Shown here one piece after another: positions 12,188 through 23,589 of a DNA stretch of 64,000 nucleotides (positions are counted from its first letter, which is position 1; each line of letters starts with the position of its first letter). The position numbers and the translations under genes are program-made. The DNA is taken from assembly GCF_029227915.1 (NCBI RefSeq), contig NC_079877.1:35181851-35245850 (forward strand). Reading direction: 5' to 3'. The stretch comes from Hydractinia symbiolongicarpus. Lineage: Eukaryota; Cnidaria; Hydrozoa; Anthoathecata; Hydractiniidae. The notes below the pieces were generated by a model that worked only from the letters and a program-made list of their open reading frames with translations, had not been told where the DNA came from and ran no database searches.

Positions 12188-14217
12188 GGGAAATGAGTTT
12201 ACTCACTTGGTACTTTCCTTGTATACTTTTGACTATACGGGCCGAGTCCGGGATTTACGGGAAATCGCGGGTTTTCGTTTGCCGGCGATTAAACTTCTTT
12301 TATTCAGCGTCTCATCAATAATGAAAACATTTCTGAAAACTACAAGTCTTATGCGTTTAAGTGGTGAAAAAATAATTAAAAAAATCGTTCGGGAAATGAG
12401 TTTACTCCCTGGGTACTTTCTTTGTATAATTTTGATTATACGGGCCGAGTCCGGGGTTTACGGGAAATGGCGGGTTTTAGTTTGCCGGTGATTAAACTTC
12501 TTTTATTCAGCGTCTCATCAAAAATGAAAACATTTTTGAAAACTACAAATCTCATGCGTTTTAGTGGTGAAAAGATAAATTAAAAAATCGTTTTGGAAAT
12601 GAGTTTACACACAGGGTACTTTCTTTGTACACTTTTGACTATACGGGCCGAGTCCGGGATTTACGGGAAATCGCAGGTTTTCGTTTGCCGGCGATTAAAC
12701 TTCTTTCATTCAGCGTCTCATCTAAAATGAAAACATTTTTGAAAACTACAAGTCTCATGCGTTTTAGTGGTGAAAAAATAATTTAAAATATCGTTCGGGA
12801 AATGAGTTTACTCCCTGGGTACTTTCTTTGTATACTTTTGATTATACGGGCCGAGTCCGGGGTTTACGGGAAATGGCGGGTTTTAGTTTGCCGGTGATTA
12901 AACTTCTTTTATTCAGCGTCTCATCAAAAATGAAAACATTTTTGAAATCTACAAATCTCATGCGTTTTAGTGGTGAAAAGATAATTTAAAAAATCGTTTT
13001 GGAAATGAGTTTACTCACAGAGTACTTTCTTTGTATACGGTCGACTATACGGGTCAAGCCCGGGATTTACGGGAAATCGCGGGTTTTCGTTTGCCGGCGA
13101 TTAAACCACTTTCATTAAGCGTCTCATCAAAAATGAAAACATTTCTGAAAACTACAAGTCTCATGCGTTTTAGTGGTGAAAAAATAATTAAAAAAATCGT
13201 TCGGGAAATGTGTTTACTCCCTGGGTACTTTCTTTGTATACTTTTGATTATACGGGCCGAGTCCGGGGTTTACGGGAAATGGCGGGTTTTAGTTTGCCGG
13301 CGATTAAACTTCTTTCATTCAGCGTCTCATCAAAAATTAAAACATTTTTGAAAACTACAAGTCACATGCGTTTTAGTGGTGAAAAAATAATTTAAAAAAT
13401 CGTTCGGAAAATGAGTTTACTCCCTGGGTACTTTCTTTGTATACTTTTGATTATACGGGCCGAGTCCGGGGTTTACGGGAAATGGCGGGTTTTAGTTTGC
13501 CGGCGATTAAACTTCTTTTATTCAGCGTCTCATCAAAAATGAAAACATTTTTGAAAACTACAAGTCTCATGCGTTTTAGTGGTGAAAAGATAATTTAAAA
13601 AATCGTTTTGGAAATGAGTTTACTCACAGGGTACTTTCTTTGTATACATTCGACTATACGGGCCAAGCCCGTAATTTACGGGAAATCGCGGGTTTTCGTT
13701 TGCCGGCGATTAAACCACTTTCATTAAGCGTCTCATCAAAAATGAAAATATTTCTGAAAACTACAAGTCTCATGCGCTTTAGTGGTGAAAAAATAATTAA
13801 AAAAATCGTTTGGGAAATGAGTTTACTCCCTGGGTACTTTCTTTGTATACTTTTGACTATACGGGCCAAGTCCGGGATTTACGGGAAATCGCGGGTTTTC
13901 GTTTGCCGGCGATTAAACTTCTTTTATTCAGCGTCTCATCAAAAATGATAACATTTTTAAAATCTACAAGACTCATGGGCTTTAGTGGTGAAATAATAAT
14001 TTAAAAAATCGTTTGGGAAGTTAGTTTACTCCCTGGGTACTTTCTTTGTATACTTTTGACTATACGGGCCGAGTCCGGGATTTACGGGAAATCGCAGGTT
14101 TTCGTTTGCCGGCGATTAAACTTCTTTTATTCACCGTCTCATCAAAAATGAAAACATTTTTAAAAACTACAAGTCTCATGGGCTTTAGTGGTGAAATAAT
14201 AATTTAAAAAACCGTTT
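12188..14217 (+). repeat. Higher-order unit of 10 monomers (2,030 bp)
   Basis: The order from 12188 is repeated from 14218 with offset 2,030 = 10 x 203. Shared marks are TTTACACACAGGG (near 12604 and 14634), GAAATCTACAAATC (near 12945 and 14975) and GTATACGGTCGAC (near 13034 and 15064). Past about 13.24 kb the match continues with a smaller offset of 1,624 = 8 x 203, because the next copy lacks two monomers. Confidence 0.75.
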
Positions 14218-15841
14218 GGGAAATGAGTTTACTCACTGGGTACTTTCCTTGTATACTTTTGACTATACGGGCCGAGTCCGGGATTTACGGGAAATCGCGG
14301 GTTTTCGTTTGCCGGCGATTAAACTTCTTTTATTCAGCGTCTCATCAATAATGAAAACATTTCTGAAAACTACAAGTCTTATGCGTTTAAGTGGTGAAAA
14401 AATAATTAAAAAAATCGTTTGGGAAATGAGTTTACTCCCTGGGTACTTTCTTTGTATACTTTTGATTATACGGGCCGAGTCCGGGGTTTACGGGAAATGG
14501 CGGGTTTTAGTTTGCCGGTGATTAAACTTCTTTTATTCAGCGTCTCATCAAAAATGAAAACATTTTTGAAAACTACAAATCTCATGCGTTTTAGTGGTGA
14601 AAAGATAAATTAAAAAATCGTGTTGGAAATGAGTTTACACACAGGGTACTTTCTTTGTACACTTTTGACTATACGGGCCGAGTCCGGGATTTACGGGAAA
14701 TCGCAGGTTTTCGTTTGCCGGCGATTAAACTTCTTTCATTCAGCGTCTCATCTAAAATGAAAACATTTTTGAAAACTACAAGTCTCATGCGTTTTAGTGG
14801 TGAAAAAATAATTTAAAATATCGTTCGGGAAATGAGTTTACTCCCTGGGTACTTTCTTTGTATACTTTTGATTATACGGGCCGAGTCCGGGGTTTACGGG
14901 AAATGGCGGGTTTTAGTTTGCCGGTGATTAAACTTCTTTTATTCAGCGTCTCATCAAAAATGAAAACATTTTTGAAATCTACAAATCTCATGCGTTTTAG
15001 TGGTGAAAAGATAACTTAAAAAATCGTTTTGGAAATGAGTTTACTCACAGAGTACTTTCTTTGTATACGGTCGACTATACGGGTCAAGCCCGGGATTTAC
15101 GGGAAATCGCGGGTTTTCGTTTGCCGGCGATTAAACCACTTTCATTAAGCGTCTCATCAAAAATGAAAACATTTCTGAAAACTACAAGTCTCATGCGTTT
15201 TAGTGGTGAAAAAATAATTAAAAAAATCGTTCGGGAAATGAGTTTACTCACAGGGTACTTTCTTTGTATACTTTTGATTATACGGGCCAAGCCCGTAATT
15301 TACGGGAAATCGCGGGTTTTCGTTTGCCGGCGATTAAACCACTTTCATTCAGCGTCTCATCAAAAATGAAAATATTTCTGAAAACTACAAGTCTCATGCG
15401 CTTTAGTGGTGAAAAAATAATTAAAAAAATCGTTTGGGAAATGAGTTTACTCCCTGGGTACTTTCTTTGTATACTTTTGACTATACGGGCCAAGTCCGGG
15501 ATTTACGGGAAATCGCGGGTTTTCGTTTGCCGGCGATTAAACTTCTTTTATTCAGCGTCCCATCAAAAATGATAACATTTTTAAAATCTACAAGACTCAT
15601 GGGCTTTAGTGGTGAAATAATAATTTAAAAAATCGTTTGGGAAGTTAGTTTACTCCCTGGGTACTTTCTTTGTATACTTTTGACTATACGGGGCGAGTCC
15701 GGGATTTACGGGAAATCGCAGGTTTTCGTTTGCCGGCGATTAAACTTCTTTTATTCAGCGTCTCATCAAAAATGAAAACATTTTTAAAAACTACAAGTCT
15801 CATGGGCTTTAGTGGTGAAATAATAATTTAAAAAACCGTTT
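14218..15841 (+). repeat. Higher-order unit, 8-monomer deleted copy (1,624 bp)
   Basis: Second copy of the 10-mer with two monomers missing near 15.25 kb. The junction shows up in the monomer that begins GTATACTTTTGATTATACGGGCC and continues AAGCCCGTAATTT, a hybrid of two variants kept apart in the first copy. The block starts inside a hybrid monomer (ACCGTTTGGG joined to TTTACTCACTGGG near 14214-14238). A third start of the order is visible near 16247. Confidence 0.7.
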
Positions 15842-16094
15842 GGGAAATGAGTTTACTCCCTGGGTACTTTCTTTGTATACTTTTGACTATACGGGCCGAG
15901 TCCGGGATTTACGGGAAATCGCAGGTTTTCGTTTGCCGGCGATTAAACTTCTTTTATTCAGCGTCTCATCAAAAATGAAAACATTTTTGAAAACTACAAG
16001 TCTCATGCGTTTTAGTGGTGAAAAAATAATTTAAAAAATCGTTCGGGAAATGAGTTTACACCCTGGGTACTTTCTTTGTATACATTCGACTATA

Positions 16095-16107
16095 CGGGCC
16101 AAGCCCG
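16095..16107 (+). other. GC hairpin CGGGC-CAA-GCCCG, subfamily-specific
   Basis: A perfect 5-bp inverted repeat with a 3-base loop covers the first two GGG runs of this monomer. It exists only in monomers reading GGGCCAAGCCCGGG. The alternative forms GGGCCGAGTCCGGG and GGGCCAAGCACGGG break the pairing. Two structural classes of monomer therefore alternate along the array. Confidence 0.6.
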
Positions 16108-16128
16108 GGATTTACGGGAAATCGCGGG
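16096..16128 (+). other. Quadruplex-capable G-run cluster, example from one monomer
   Basis: Four GGG runs sit at 16096-16098, 16107-16109, 16116-16118 and 16126-16128, separated by loops of 8, 6 and 7 bases. The arrangement recurs in most monomers, so this is a periodic + strand property. Monomers reading TCGCAGGTTTT lose the fourth run, and those reading GGCATGTTTT also lose it. The 8-base first loop is longer than the classical limit of 7, so folding is plausible but not assured. Confidence 0.55.
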
Positions 16129-16171
16129 TTTTCGTTTGCCGGCGATTAAACTTCTTTTATTCAGCGTCTCA

Positions 16172-16193
16172 TCAAAAATGAAAACATTTTTGA
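16172..16193 (+). other. 9-bp perfect dyad with AAAA loop, example from one monomer
   Basis: TCAAAAATG is followed by AAAA and then CATTTTTGA, its exact reverse complement. This dyad is present in most monomers. Variants shorten or weaken it: CATTTTTAAAAAC keeps 7 pairs, while the AAAATATTTCTG, CATTTTAGAAAAC and CATTTTCAAAAAC forms disrupt the right arm. It is the longest perfect inverted repeat I see in the unit. A role as a cruciform or protein site is inference only. Confidence 0.75.
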
Positions 16194-17680
16194 AAACTAC
16201 AAGTCTCATGCGTTTTAGTGGTGAAAAAATAATTTAAAAATTCGTTCGGGAAATGAGTTTACTCACTGGGCACTTTCCTTGTATACTTTTGACTATACGG
16301 GCCGAGTCCGGGATTTACGGGAAATCGCAGGTTTTCGTTTGCCGGCGATTAAACTTCTTTTATTCAGCGTCTCATCAATAATGAAAACATTTCTGAAAAC
16401 TACAAGTCTTATGCGTTTAAGTGGTGAAAAAATAATTAAAAAAATCGTTCGGGAAATGAGTTTACTCCCTGGGTACTTTCTTTGTATACTTTTGATTATA
16501 CGGGCCGAGTCCGGGGTTTACGGGAAATGGCGGGTTTTAGTTTGCCGGCGATTAAACTTCTTTTATTCAGCGTCTTATCAAAAATGAAAACATTTTTAAA
16601 AAGTACAAGTCTCATGCGTTTTAGTGGTGAAAAGATAATTTAAAAAATCGTTTTGGAAATGAGTTTACTCACAGGGTACTTTCTTTGTACACTTTTGACT
16701 ATACGGGCCGAGTCCGGGATTTACGGGAAATCGCAGGTTTTCTTTTGCCGGCGATTAAACTTCTTTCATTCAGCGTCTCATCAAAAATGAAAACATTTTT
16801 GAAAACTACAAGTCTCATGCGTTTTAGTGGTGAAAAAATAATTTAAAATATCATTCGGGAAATGAGTTTACTCCCTGGGTACTTTCTTTGTATACTTTTG
16901 ATTATACGGGCCGAGTCCGGGGTTTACGGGAAATGGCGGGTTTTAGTTTGCCGGTGATTAAACTTCTTTTATTCAGCGTCTCATCAAAAATGAAAACATT
17001 TTTGAAAACCACAAATCTCATGCGTTTTAGTGGTGAAAAGATAATTTAAAAAATCGTTTTGGAAATGAGTTTACTCACAGAGTACTTTCTTTGTATACGG
17101 TCGACTATACGGGCCAAGCCCGGGATTTACGGGAAATCGCGGGTTTTCGTTTGCCGGCGATTAAACCACTTTCATTAAGCGTCTCATCAAAAATGAAAAT
17201 ATTTCTGAAAACTACAAGTCTCATGCGCTTTAGTGGTGATAAAATAATTAAAAAAATCGTTTGGGAAATGAGTTTACTCCCTGCGTACCTTCTTTGTATA
17301 CTTTTGACTATACGGGCCGAGTCCGGGATTTACGGGAAATCGCGGGTTTTCGTTTGCCGGCGATTAAACTTCTTTTATTCAGCGTCTCATCAAAAATGAT
17401 AACATTTTTAAAAACTACAAGTCTCATGGGCTTTAGTGGTGAAATAATAATTTAAAAAATCGTTTTGGAAATGAGTTTACTCACAGGGTACTTTCTTTGT
17501 ATTCATTTGACTATACGGGCCAAGCACGGGATTTACGGGAAATCGCGGGTTTTCGTTTGCCGGCGATTAAACCACTTTCATTAAGCGTCTCATCAAAAAT
17601 GAAAATATTTCTGAAAACTACAAGTCTCATGCGCTTTAGTGGTGATAAAATAATTAAAAAAATCGTTTGGGAAATGAGTT

Positions 17681-18695
17681 TACTCCCTGGGTACTTTCTT
17701 TGTATACTTTTGACTATACGGGCCAAGTCCGGGATTTACGGGAAATCGCGGGTTTTCGTTTGCCGGCGATTAAACTTCTTTTATTCAGCGTCTCATCAAA
17801 AATGATAACATTTTTAAAATCTACAAGACTCATGGGCTTTAGTGGTGAAATAATAATTTAAAAAATCGTTTTGGAAATGAGTTTACTCACAGGGTACTTT
17901 CTTTGTATACATTTGACTATACGGGCCAAGCCCGGGATTTACGGAAAATCGTCGGTTTTCATTTGCCGGCGATTAAACCACTTTCATTAAGCGTCTCATC
18001 AAAAATGAAAATATTTCTAAAAACTACAAGTCTTATGCGTTTAAGTGGTGAAAAAATAATTAAAAAAATCGTTCGGGAAATGAGTTTACTCCCTGGGTAC
18101 TTTCTTTGTATACTTTTGATTATACGGACCGAGTCCGGGGTTTACGGGAAATGGCGGGTTTTAATTTGCCGGCGATTAAACTTCTTTCATTCAGCGTCTC
18201 ATCAAAAATGAAAACATTTTTGAAAACTACAAGTCTCATGCGTTTTAGTGGTGAAAAAATAATTTAAAAAATCGTTCGGGAAATGAGTTTACTCCCTGGG
18301 TACTTTCTTTGTATACTTTTGATTATACGGGCCGAGTCCGGGGTTTACGGGAAATGGCGGGTTTTAGTTTGCCGGCGATTAAACTTCTTTTATTCAGCGT
18401 CTTATCAAAAATGAAAACATTTTTAAAAACTACAAGTCTCATGCGTTTTAGTGGTGAAAAGATAATTTAAAAAATCGTTTTGGAAATGAGTTTACTCACA
18501 GGGTACTTTCTTTGTATACTTTTGACTATACGGGCCAAGTCCGGGATTTACGGGAAATCGCGGGTTTTCGTTTGCCGGCGATTAAACTCCTTTTATTCAG
18601 CGTCTCATCAAAAATGATAACATTTTTAAAATCTACAAGACTCATGGGCTTTAGTGGTGAAATAATAATTTAAAAAATCGTTTGGGAAGTTAGTT
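17681..18695 (+). repeat. 5-mer tandem duplication, copy 1 (1,015 bp)
   Basis: Repeated at once at 18696-19710 with offset 1,015 = 5 x 203. Shared rare marks are ACGGAAAATCGTCGG (near 17943 and 18958) and TTTCTAAAAAC. Differences seen include CGGACCGAG near 18127 against CGGGCCGAG in the second copy, and AAACTCC near 18587 against AAACTTC. Confidence 0.88.
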
Positions 18696-19710
18696 TACTC
18701 CCTGGGTACTTTCTTTGTATACTTTTGACTATACGGGCCAAGTCCGGGATTTACGGGAAATCGCGGGTTTTCGTTTGCCGGCGATTAAACTTCTTTTATT
18801 CAGCGTCTCATCAAAAATGATAACATTTTTAAAATCTACAAGACTCATGGGCTTTAGTGGTGAAATAATAATTTAAAAAATCGTTTTGGAAATGAGTTTA
18901 CTCACAGGGTACTTTCTTTGTATACATTTGACTATACGGGCCAAGCCCGGGATTTACGGAAAATCGTCGGTTTTCATTTGCCGGCGATTAAACCACTTTC
19001 ATTAAGCGTCTCATCAAAAATGAAAATATTTCTAAAAACTACAAGTCTTATGCGTTTAAGTGGTGAAAAAATAATTAAAAAAATCGTTCGGGAAATGAGT
19101 TTACTCCCTGGGTACTTTCTTTGTATACTTTTGATTATACGGGCCGAGTCCGGGGTTTACGGGAAATGGCGGGTTTTAATTTGCCGGCGATTAAACTTCT
19201 TTCATTCAGCGTCTCATCAAAAATGAAAACATTTTTGAAAACTACAAGTCTCATGCGTTTTAGTGGTGAAAAAATAATTTAAAAAATCGTTCGGGAAATG
19301 AGTTTACTCCCTGGGTACTTTCTTTGTATACTTTTGATTATACGGGCCGAGTCCGGGGTTTACGGGAAATGGCGGGTTTTAGTTTGCCGGCGATTAAACT
19401 TCTTTTATTCAGCGTCTTATCAAAAATGAAAACATTTTTAAAAACTACAAGTCTCATGCGTTTTAGTGGTGAAAAGATAATTTAAAAAATCGTTTTGGAA
19501 ATGAGTTTACTCACAGGGTACTTTCTTTGTATACTTTTGACTATACGGGCCAAGTCCGGGATTTACGGGAAATCGCGGGTTTTCGTTTGCCGGCGATTAA
19601 ACTTCTTTTATTCAGCGTCTCATCAAAAATGATAACATTTTTAAAATCTACAAGACTCATGGGCTTTAGTGGTGAAATAATAATTTAAAAAATCGTTTGG
19701 GAAGTTAGTT
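18696..19710 (+). repeat. 5-mer tandem duplication, copy 2 (1,015 bp)
   Basis: Direct copy of 17681-18695 with very few substitutions. The match ends in the next monomer, where GGGCCAAGTCC changes to GGGCCGAGTCC near 19753. Confidence 0.88.
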
Positions 19711-22700
19711 TACTCCCTGGGTACTTTCTTTGTATACTTTTGACTATACGGGCCGAGTCCGGGATTTACGGGAAATCGCAGGTTTTCGTTTCCCGGCGAT
19801 TAAACTTCTTTTATTCAGCGTCTCATCAAAAATGAAAACATTTTTGAAAACTACAAGTCTCATGCGTTTTAGTGGTGAAAAGATAATTTAAAAAATCGTT
19901 TTGGAAATGAGTTTACTCACAGGGTACTTTCTTTGTATACATTTGACAATACGGGCCAAGCCCGGGATTTACGGGAAATCGCCGGTTTTCATTTGCCGGC
20001 GATTAAACCACTTTTATTAAGCGTCTCATCAAAAATGAAAATATTTCTGAAAACTACAAGTCTCATGCGCTTTAGTGATGAAAAAATAATTAAAAAAATC
20101 GTTTGGGAAATGAGTTTACTCCCTGGGTACTTTCTTTGTATACTTTTGACTATACGTGCCGAGTCCAGGATTTACGGGAAATCGCGGGTTTTCGTTTGCC
20201 GGCGATTAAACTTCTTTTATTCAGCGTCTCTTCAAAAATGAAAACATTTCTGAAAACTACAAGTCTTATGCGTTTAAGTGGTGAAAAAATAATTAAAAAA
20301 ATCGTTCGGGAAATGAGTTTACTCCCTGGGTACTTTCTTTGTATACTTTTGATTATACGGGCCGAGTCCGGGGTTTACGGGAAATGGCGGGTTTTAATTT
20401 GACGGCGATTAAACTTCTTTCATTCAGCGTCTCATCAAAAATGAAAACATTTTTGAAAACTACAAGTCTCATGCGTTTTAGTGGTGAAAAAATAATTTAA
20501 AAAATCGTTCGGGAAATGAGTTTACTCCCTGGGTACTTTCTTTGTATACTTTTGATTATACGGGCCGAGTCCGGGGTTTACGGGAAATGGCGGGTTTTAG
20601 TTTGCCGGCGATTAAACTTCTTTTATTCAGCGTCTTATCAAAAATGAAAACATTTTTAAAAACTACAAGTCTCATGCGTTTTAGTGGTGAAAAGATAACT
20701 TAAAAAATCGTTTTGGAAATGAGTTTACTCACAGGGTACTTTCTTTGTATACTTTTGACTATACGGGCCGAGTCCGGGATTTACGGGAAATCGCAGGTTT
20801 TCGTTTGCCGGCAATTAAACTTCTTTTATTCAGCGTCTCATCAAAAATGAAAACATTTTTGAAAACTACAAGTCTCATGCGTTTTAGTGGTGAAAAAATA
20901 ATTTAAAAATTCGTTCGGGAAGTGAGTTTACTCACTGGGTACTTTCCTTGTATACTTTTGACTATCCGGGCCGAGTCCGGGATTTACGGGAAATCGCGGG
21001 TTTTCGTTTGCCGGCGATTAAACTTCTTTCATTCAGCGTCTCATCAAAAATGAAAACATTTTTGAAAACTACAAGTCTCATGCGTTTTAGTGGTGAAAAA
21101 AAAATTTAAAATATCGTTCGGGAAATGAGTTTACTCCCTGGGTACTTTCTTTGTATACTTTTGATTATACGGGCCGAGTCCGGGGTTTACGGGAAATGGC
21201 GGGTTTTAGTTTGCCGGCGATTAAACTTCTTTTATTCAGCGTCTCATCAAAAATGAAAACATTTTTGAAAAGTACAAGTCTCATGCGTTTTAGTGGTGAA
21301 AAGATAATTTAAAAAATCGTTTTGGAAATGAGTTTACTCACAGGGTACTTTCTTTGTATACATTCGACTATACGGGCCAAGCCCGTAATTTACGGGAAAT
21401 CGCGGGTTTTCGTTTGCCGGCGATTAAACCACTTTCATTAAGCGTCTCATCAAAAATGAAAATATTTCTAAAAACTACAAGTCTCATGCGCTTTAGTGGT
21501 GATAAAATAATTAAAAAAATCGTTTGGGAAATGAGTTTACTCCCTGGGTACTTTCTTTGTATACTTTTGACTATACGGGCCGAGTCCGGGATTTACGGGA
21601 AATCGCGGGTTTTCGTTTGCCGGCGATTAAACTTCTTTTATTCAGCATCTCATCAAAAATGATAACATTTTTAAAAACTACAAGTCTCATGGGCTTTAGT
21701 GGTGAAATAATAATTTAAAAAATCGTTTTGGAAATGAGTTTACTCACAGGGTACTTTCTTTGTATACATTCGACTATACGGGCCAAGCCCGGGATTTACG
21801 GGAAATCGCGGGTTTTCGTTTGCCGGCGATTAAACCACTTTCATTAAGCGTCTCATCAAAAATGAAAATATTTCTGAAAACTAAAAGTCTCATGCGCTTT
21901 AGTGGTGATAAAATAATTAAAAAAATCGTTTGGGAAATGAGTTTACTCCCTGGGTACTTTCTTTGTATACTTTTGACTATACGGGCCGAGTCCGGGATTT
22001 ACGGGAAATCGCGGGTTTTCGTTTGCCGGCGATTAAACTTCTTTTATTCAGCGTCTCATCAAAAATGATAACATTTTTAAAATCTACAAGACTCATGGGC
22101 TTTAGTGGTGAAATAATAATTTAAAAAATCGTTTGGGAAGTTAGTTTACTCCCTGGGTACTTACTTTGTATACTTTTGACTATACGGGCCGAGTCCGGGA
22201 TTTACGGGAAATCGCAGGTTTTCGTTTGCCGGCGACTAAACTTCTTTTATTCAGCGTCTCATCAAAAATGAAAACATTTTTGAAAACTAAAAGTCTCATG
22301 CGTTTTAGTGGTGAAAAGATAATTTAAAAAATCGTTTTGGAAATGAGTTTACTCACAGGGTACTTTCTTTGTATACATTTGACTATACGGGCCAAGCCCG
22401 GGATTTACGGGAAATCGCCGGTTTTCATTTGCCGGCGATTAAACCACTTTCATTAAGCGTCTCATCAAAAATGAAAATATTTCTGAAAACTACAAGTCTC
22501 ATGCGCTTTAGTGGTGATAAAATAATTAAAAAAATCGTTTGGGAAATGAGTTTACTTCCTGGGTACTTTCTTTGTATACTTTTGACTATACGGGCCGAGT
22601 CCGGGATTTACGGGAAATCGCGGGTTTTCGTTTGCCGGTGATTAAACTTCTTTTATTCAGCGTCTCATCAAAAATGATAACATTTTTAAAAACTACAAGT

Positions 22701-23589
22701 CTCATGGGCTTTAGTGGTGAAATAATAATTTAAAAAATCGTTTTGGAAATGAGTTTACTCACAGGGTACTTTCTTTGTATACATTCGACTATACGGGCCA
22801 AGCCCGGGATTTACGGGAAATCGCGGGTTTTCGTTTGCCGGCGATTAAACCACTTTCATTAAGCGTCTCATCAAAAATGAAAATATTTCTGAAAACTACA
22901 AGTCTCATGCGCTTTAGTGGTGATAAAATAATTAAAAAAATCGTTTGGGAAATGAGTTTACTCCCTGGGTACTTTCTTTGTATACTTTTGACTATACGGG
23001 CCGAGTCCGGGATTTACGGGAAATCGCGGGTTTTCGTTTGCCCGCGATTAAACTTCTTTTATTCAGCGTCTCATCAAAAATGATAACATTTTTAAAATCT
23101 ACAAGACTCGTGGGCTTTAGTGGTGAAATAATAATTTAAAAAATCGTTTGGGAAGTTAGTTTACTCCCTGCGTACTTTCTTTGTATACTTTTGACTATAC
23201 GGGCCGAGTCCGGGATTTACGGGAAATCGCGGGTTTTCGTTTGCCGGCGATTAAACTTCTTTTATTCAGCGTCTCTTCAAAAATGAAAACAATTCTGAAA
23301 ACTACAAGTCTTATGCGTTTAAGTGGTGAAAAAATAATTAAAAAAATCGTTCGGGAAATGAGTTTACTCCCTGGGTACTTTCTTTGTATACTTTTGATTA
23401 TACGGGCCGAGTCCGGGGTTTACGGGAAATGGCGGGTTTTAATTTGCCGGCGATTAAACTTCTTTCATTCAGCGTCTCATCAAAAATGAAAACATTTTTG
23501 AAAACTACAAGTCTCATGCGTTTTAGTGGTGAAAAAATAATTTAAAAAATCGTTCGGGAAATGAGTTTACTCCCTGGGTACTTTTTTTG
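19711..23589 (+). repeat. Satellite monomers rich in zone-specific variants
   Basis: About 19 monomers. Variants with GATAACATTTTTAAAATC, GACTCATGGGC and GGAAGTTAGTTT alternate with AAAATATTTCTG forms. A partial 5-mer repetition is visible: about 21.46-22.19 kb resembles 22.47-23.20 kb with offset 1,015. Nothing other than satellite is present. Confidence 0.8.

Larger units (their letters stand above)
16033..16235 (+). repeat. Representative 203-bp monomer
   Basis: This copy is exactly 203 bases, counted from the A-run before TCGTTCGGGAAATG to the TTT that precedes the next A-run. Layout: an A-run and TCGTTCGGG; a T-rich stretch ending in GTATAC; a G-rich stretch with four GGG runs; GCCGGCGATTAAAC; a pyrimidine-rich stretch ending in GCGTCTCATC; an AT dyad; CTACAAGTCTCATGCG; and an A/T-rich end. 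The start point is arbitrary because the array is circularly permutable. A copy in the dominant pattern has about 57 A, 35 C, 42 G and 69 T by hand count, with 13 CpG. This particular copy belongs to the subfamily with TTTACACCCTGGG and CCAAGCCCGGG. Confidence 0.95.
15842..17680 (+). repeat. Satellite monomers, partial third copy of the 10-mer order
   Basis: About nine monomers. The order resembles 11780-12190 followed by 12188 onward, then switches near 17.1 kb to the AAAATATTTCTG and GTGATAAAATAATT variants that dominate the next 12 kb. Satellite only. Confidence 0.75.

Noticed and set aside
13654-13869. Minus-strand frames of 68 to 77 codons beginning MARIV or MARII
   Set aside because: These are antisense readings of the same monomer and overlap plus-strand frames. 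They appear wherever stop-forming variants happen to be absent.
16078-16095. GTATA...TATAC inverted repeat as a promoter or operator
   Set aside because: The stem is only 5 bp and AT-rich, it occurs in nearly every monomer, and there is no downstream gene. TATA-like strings such as CTATACGGG have the same limitation.
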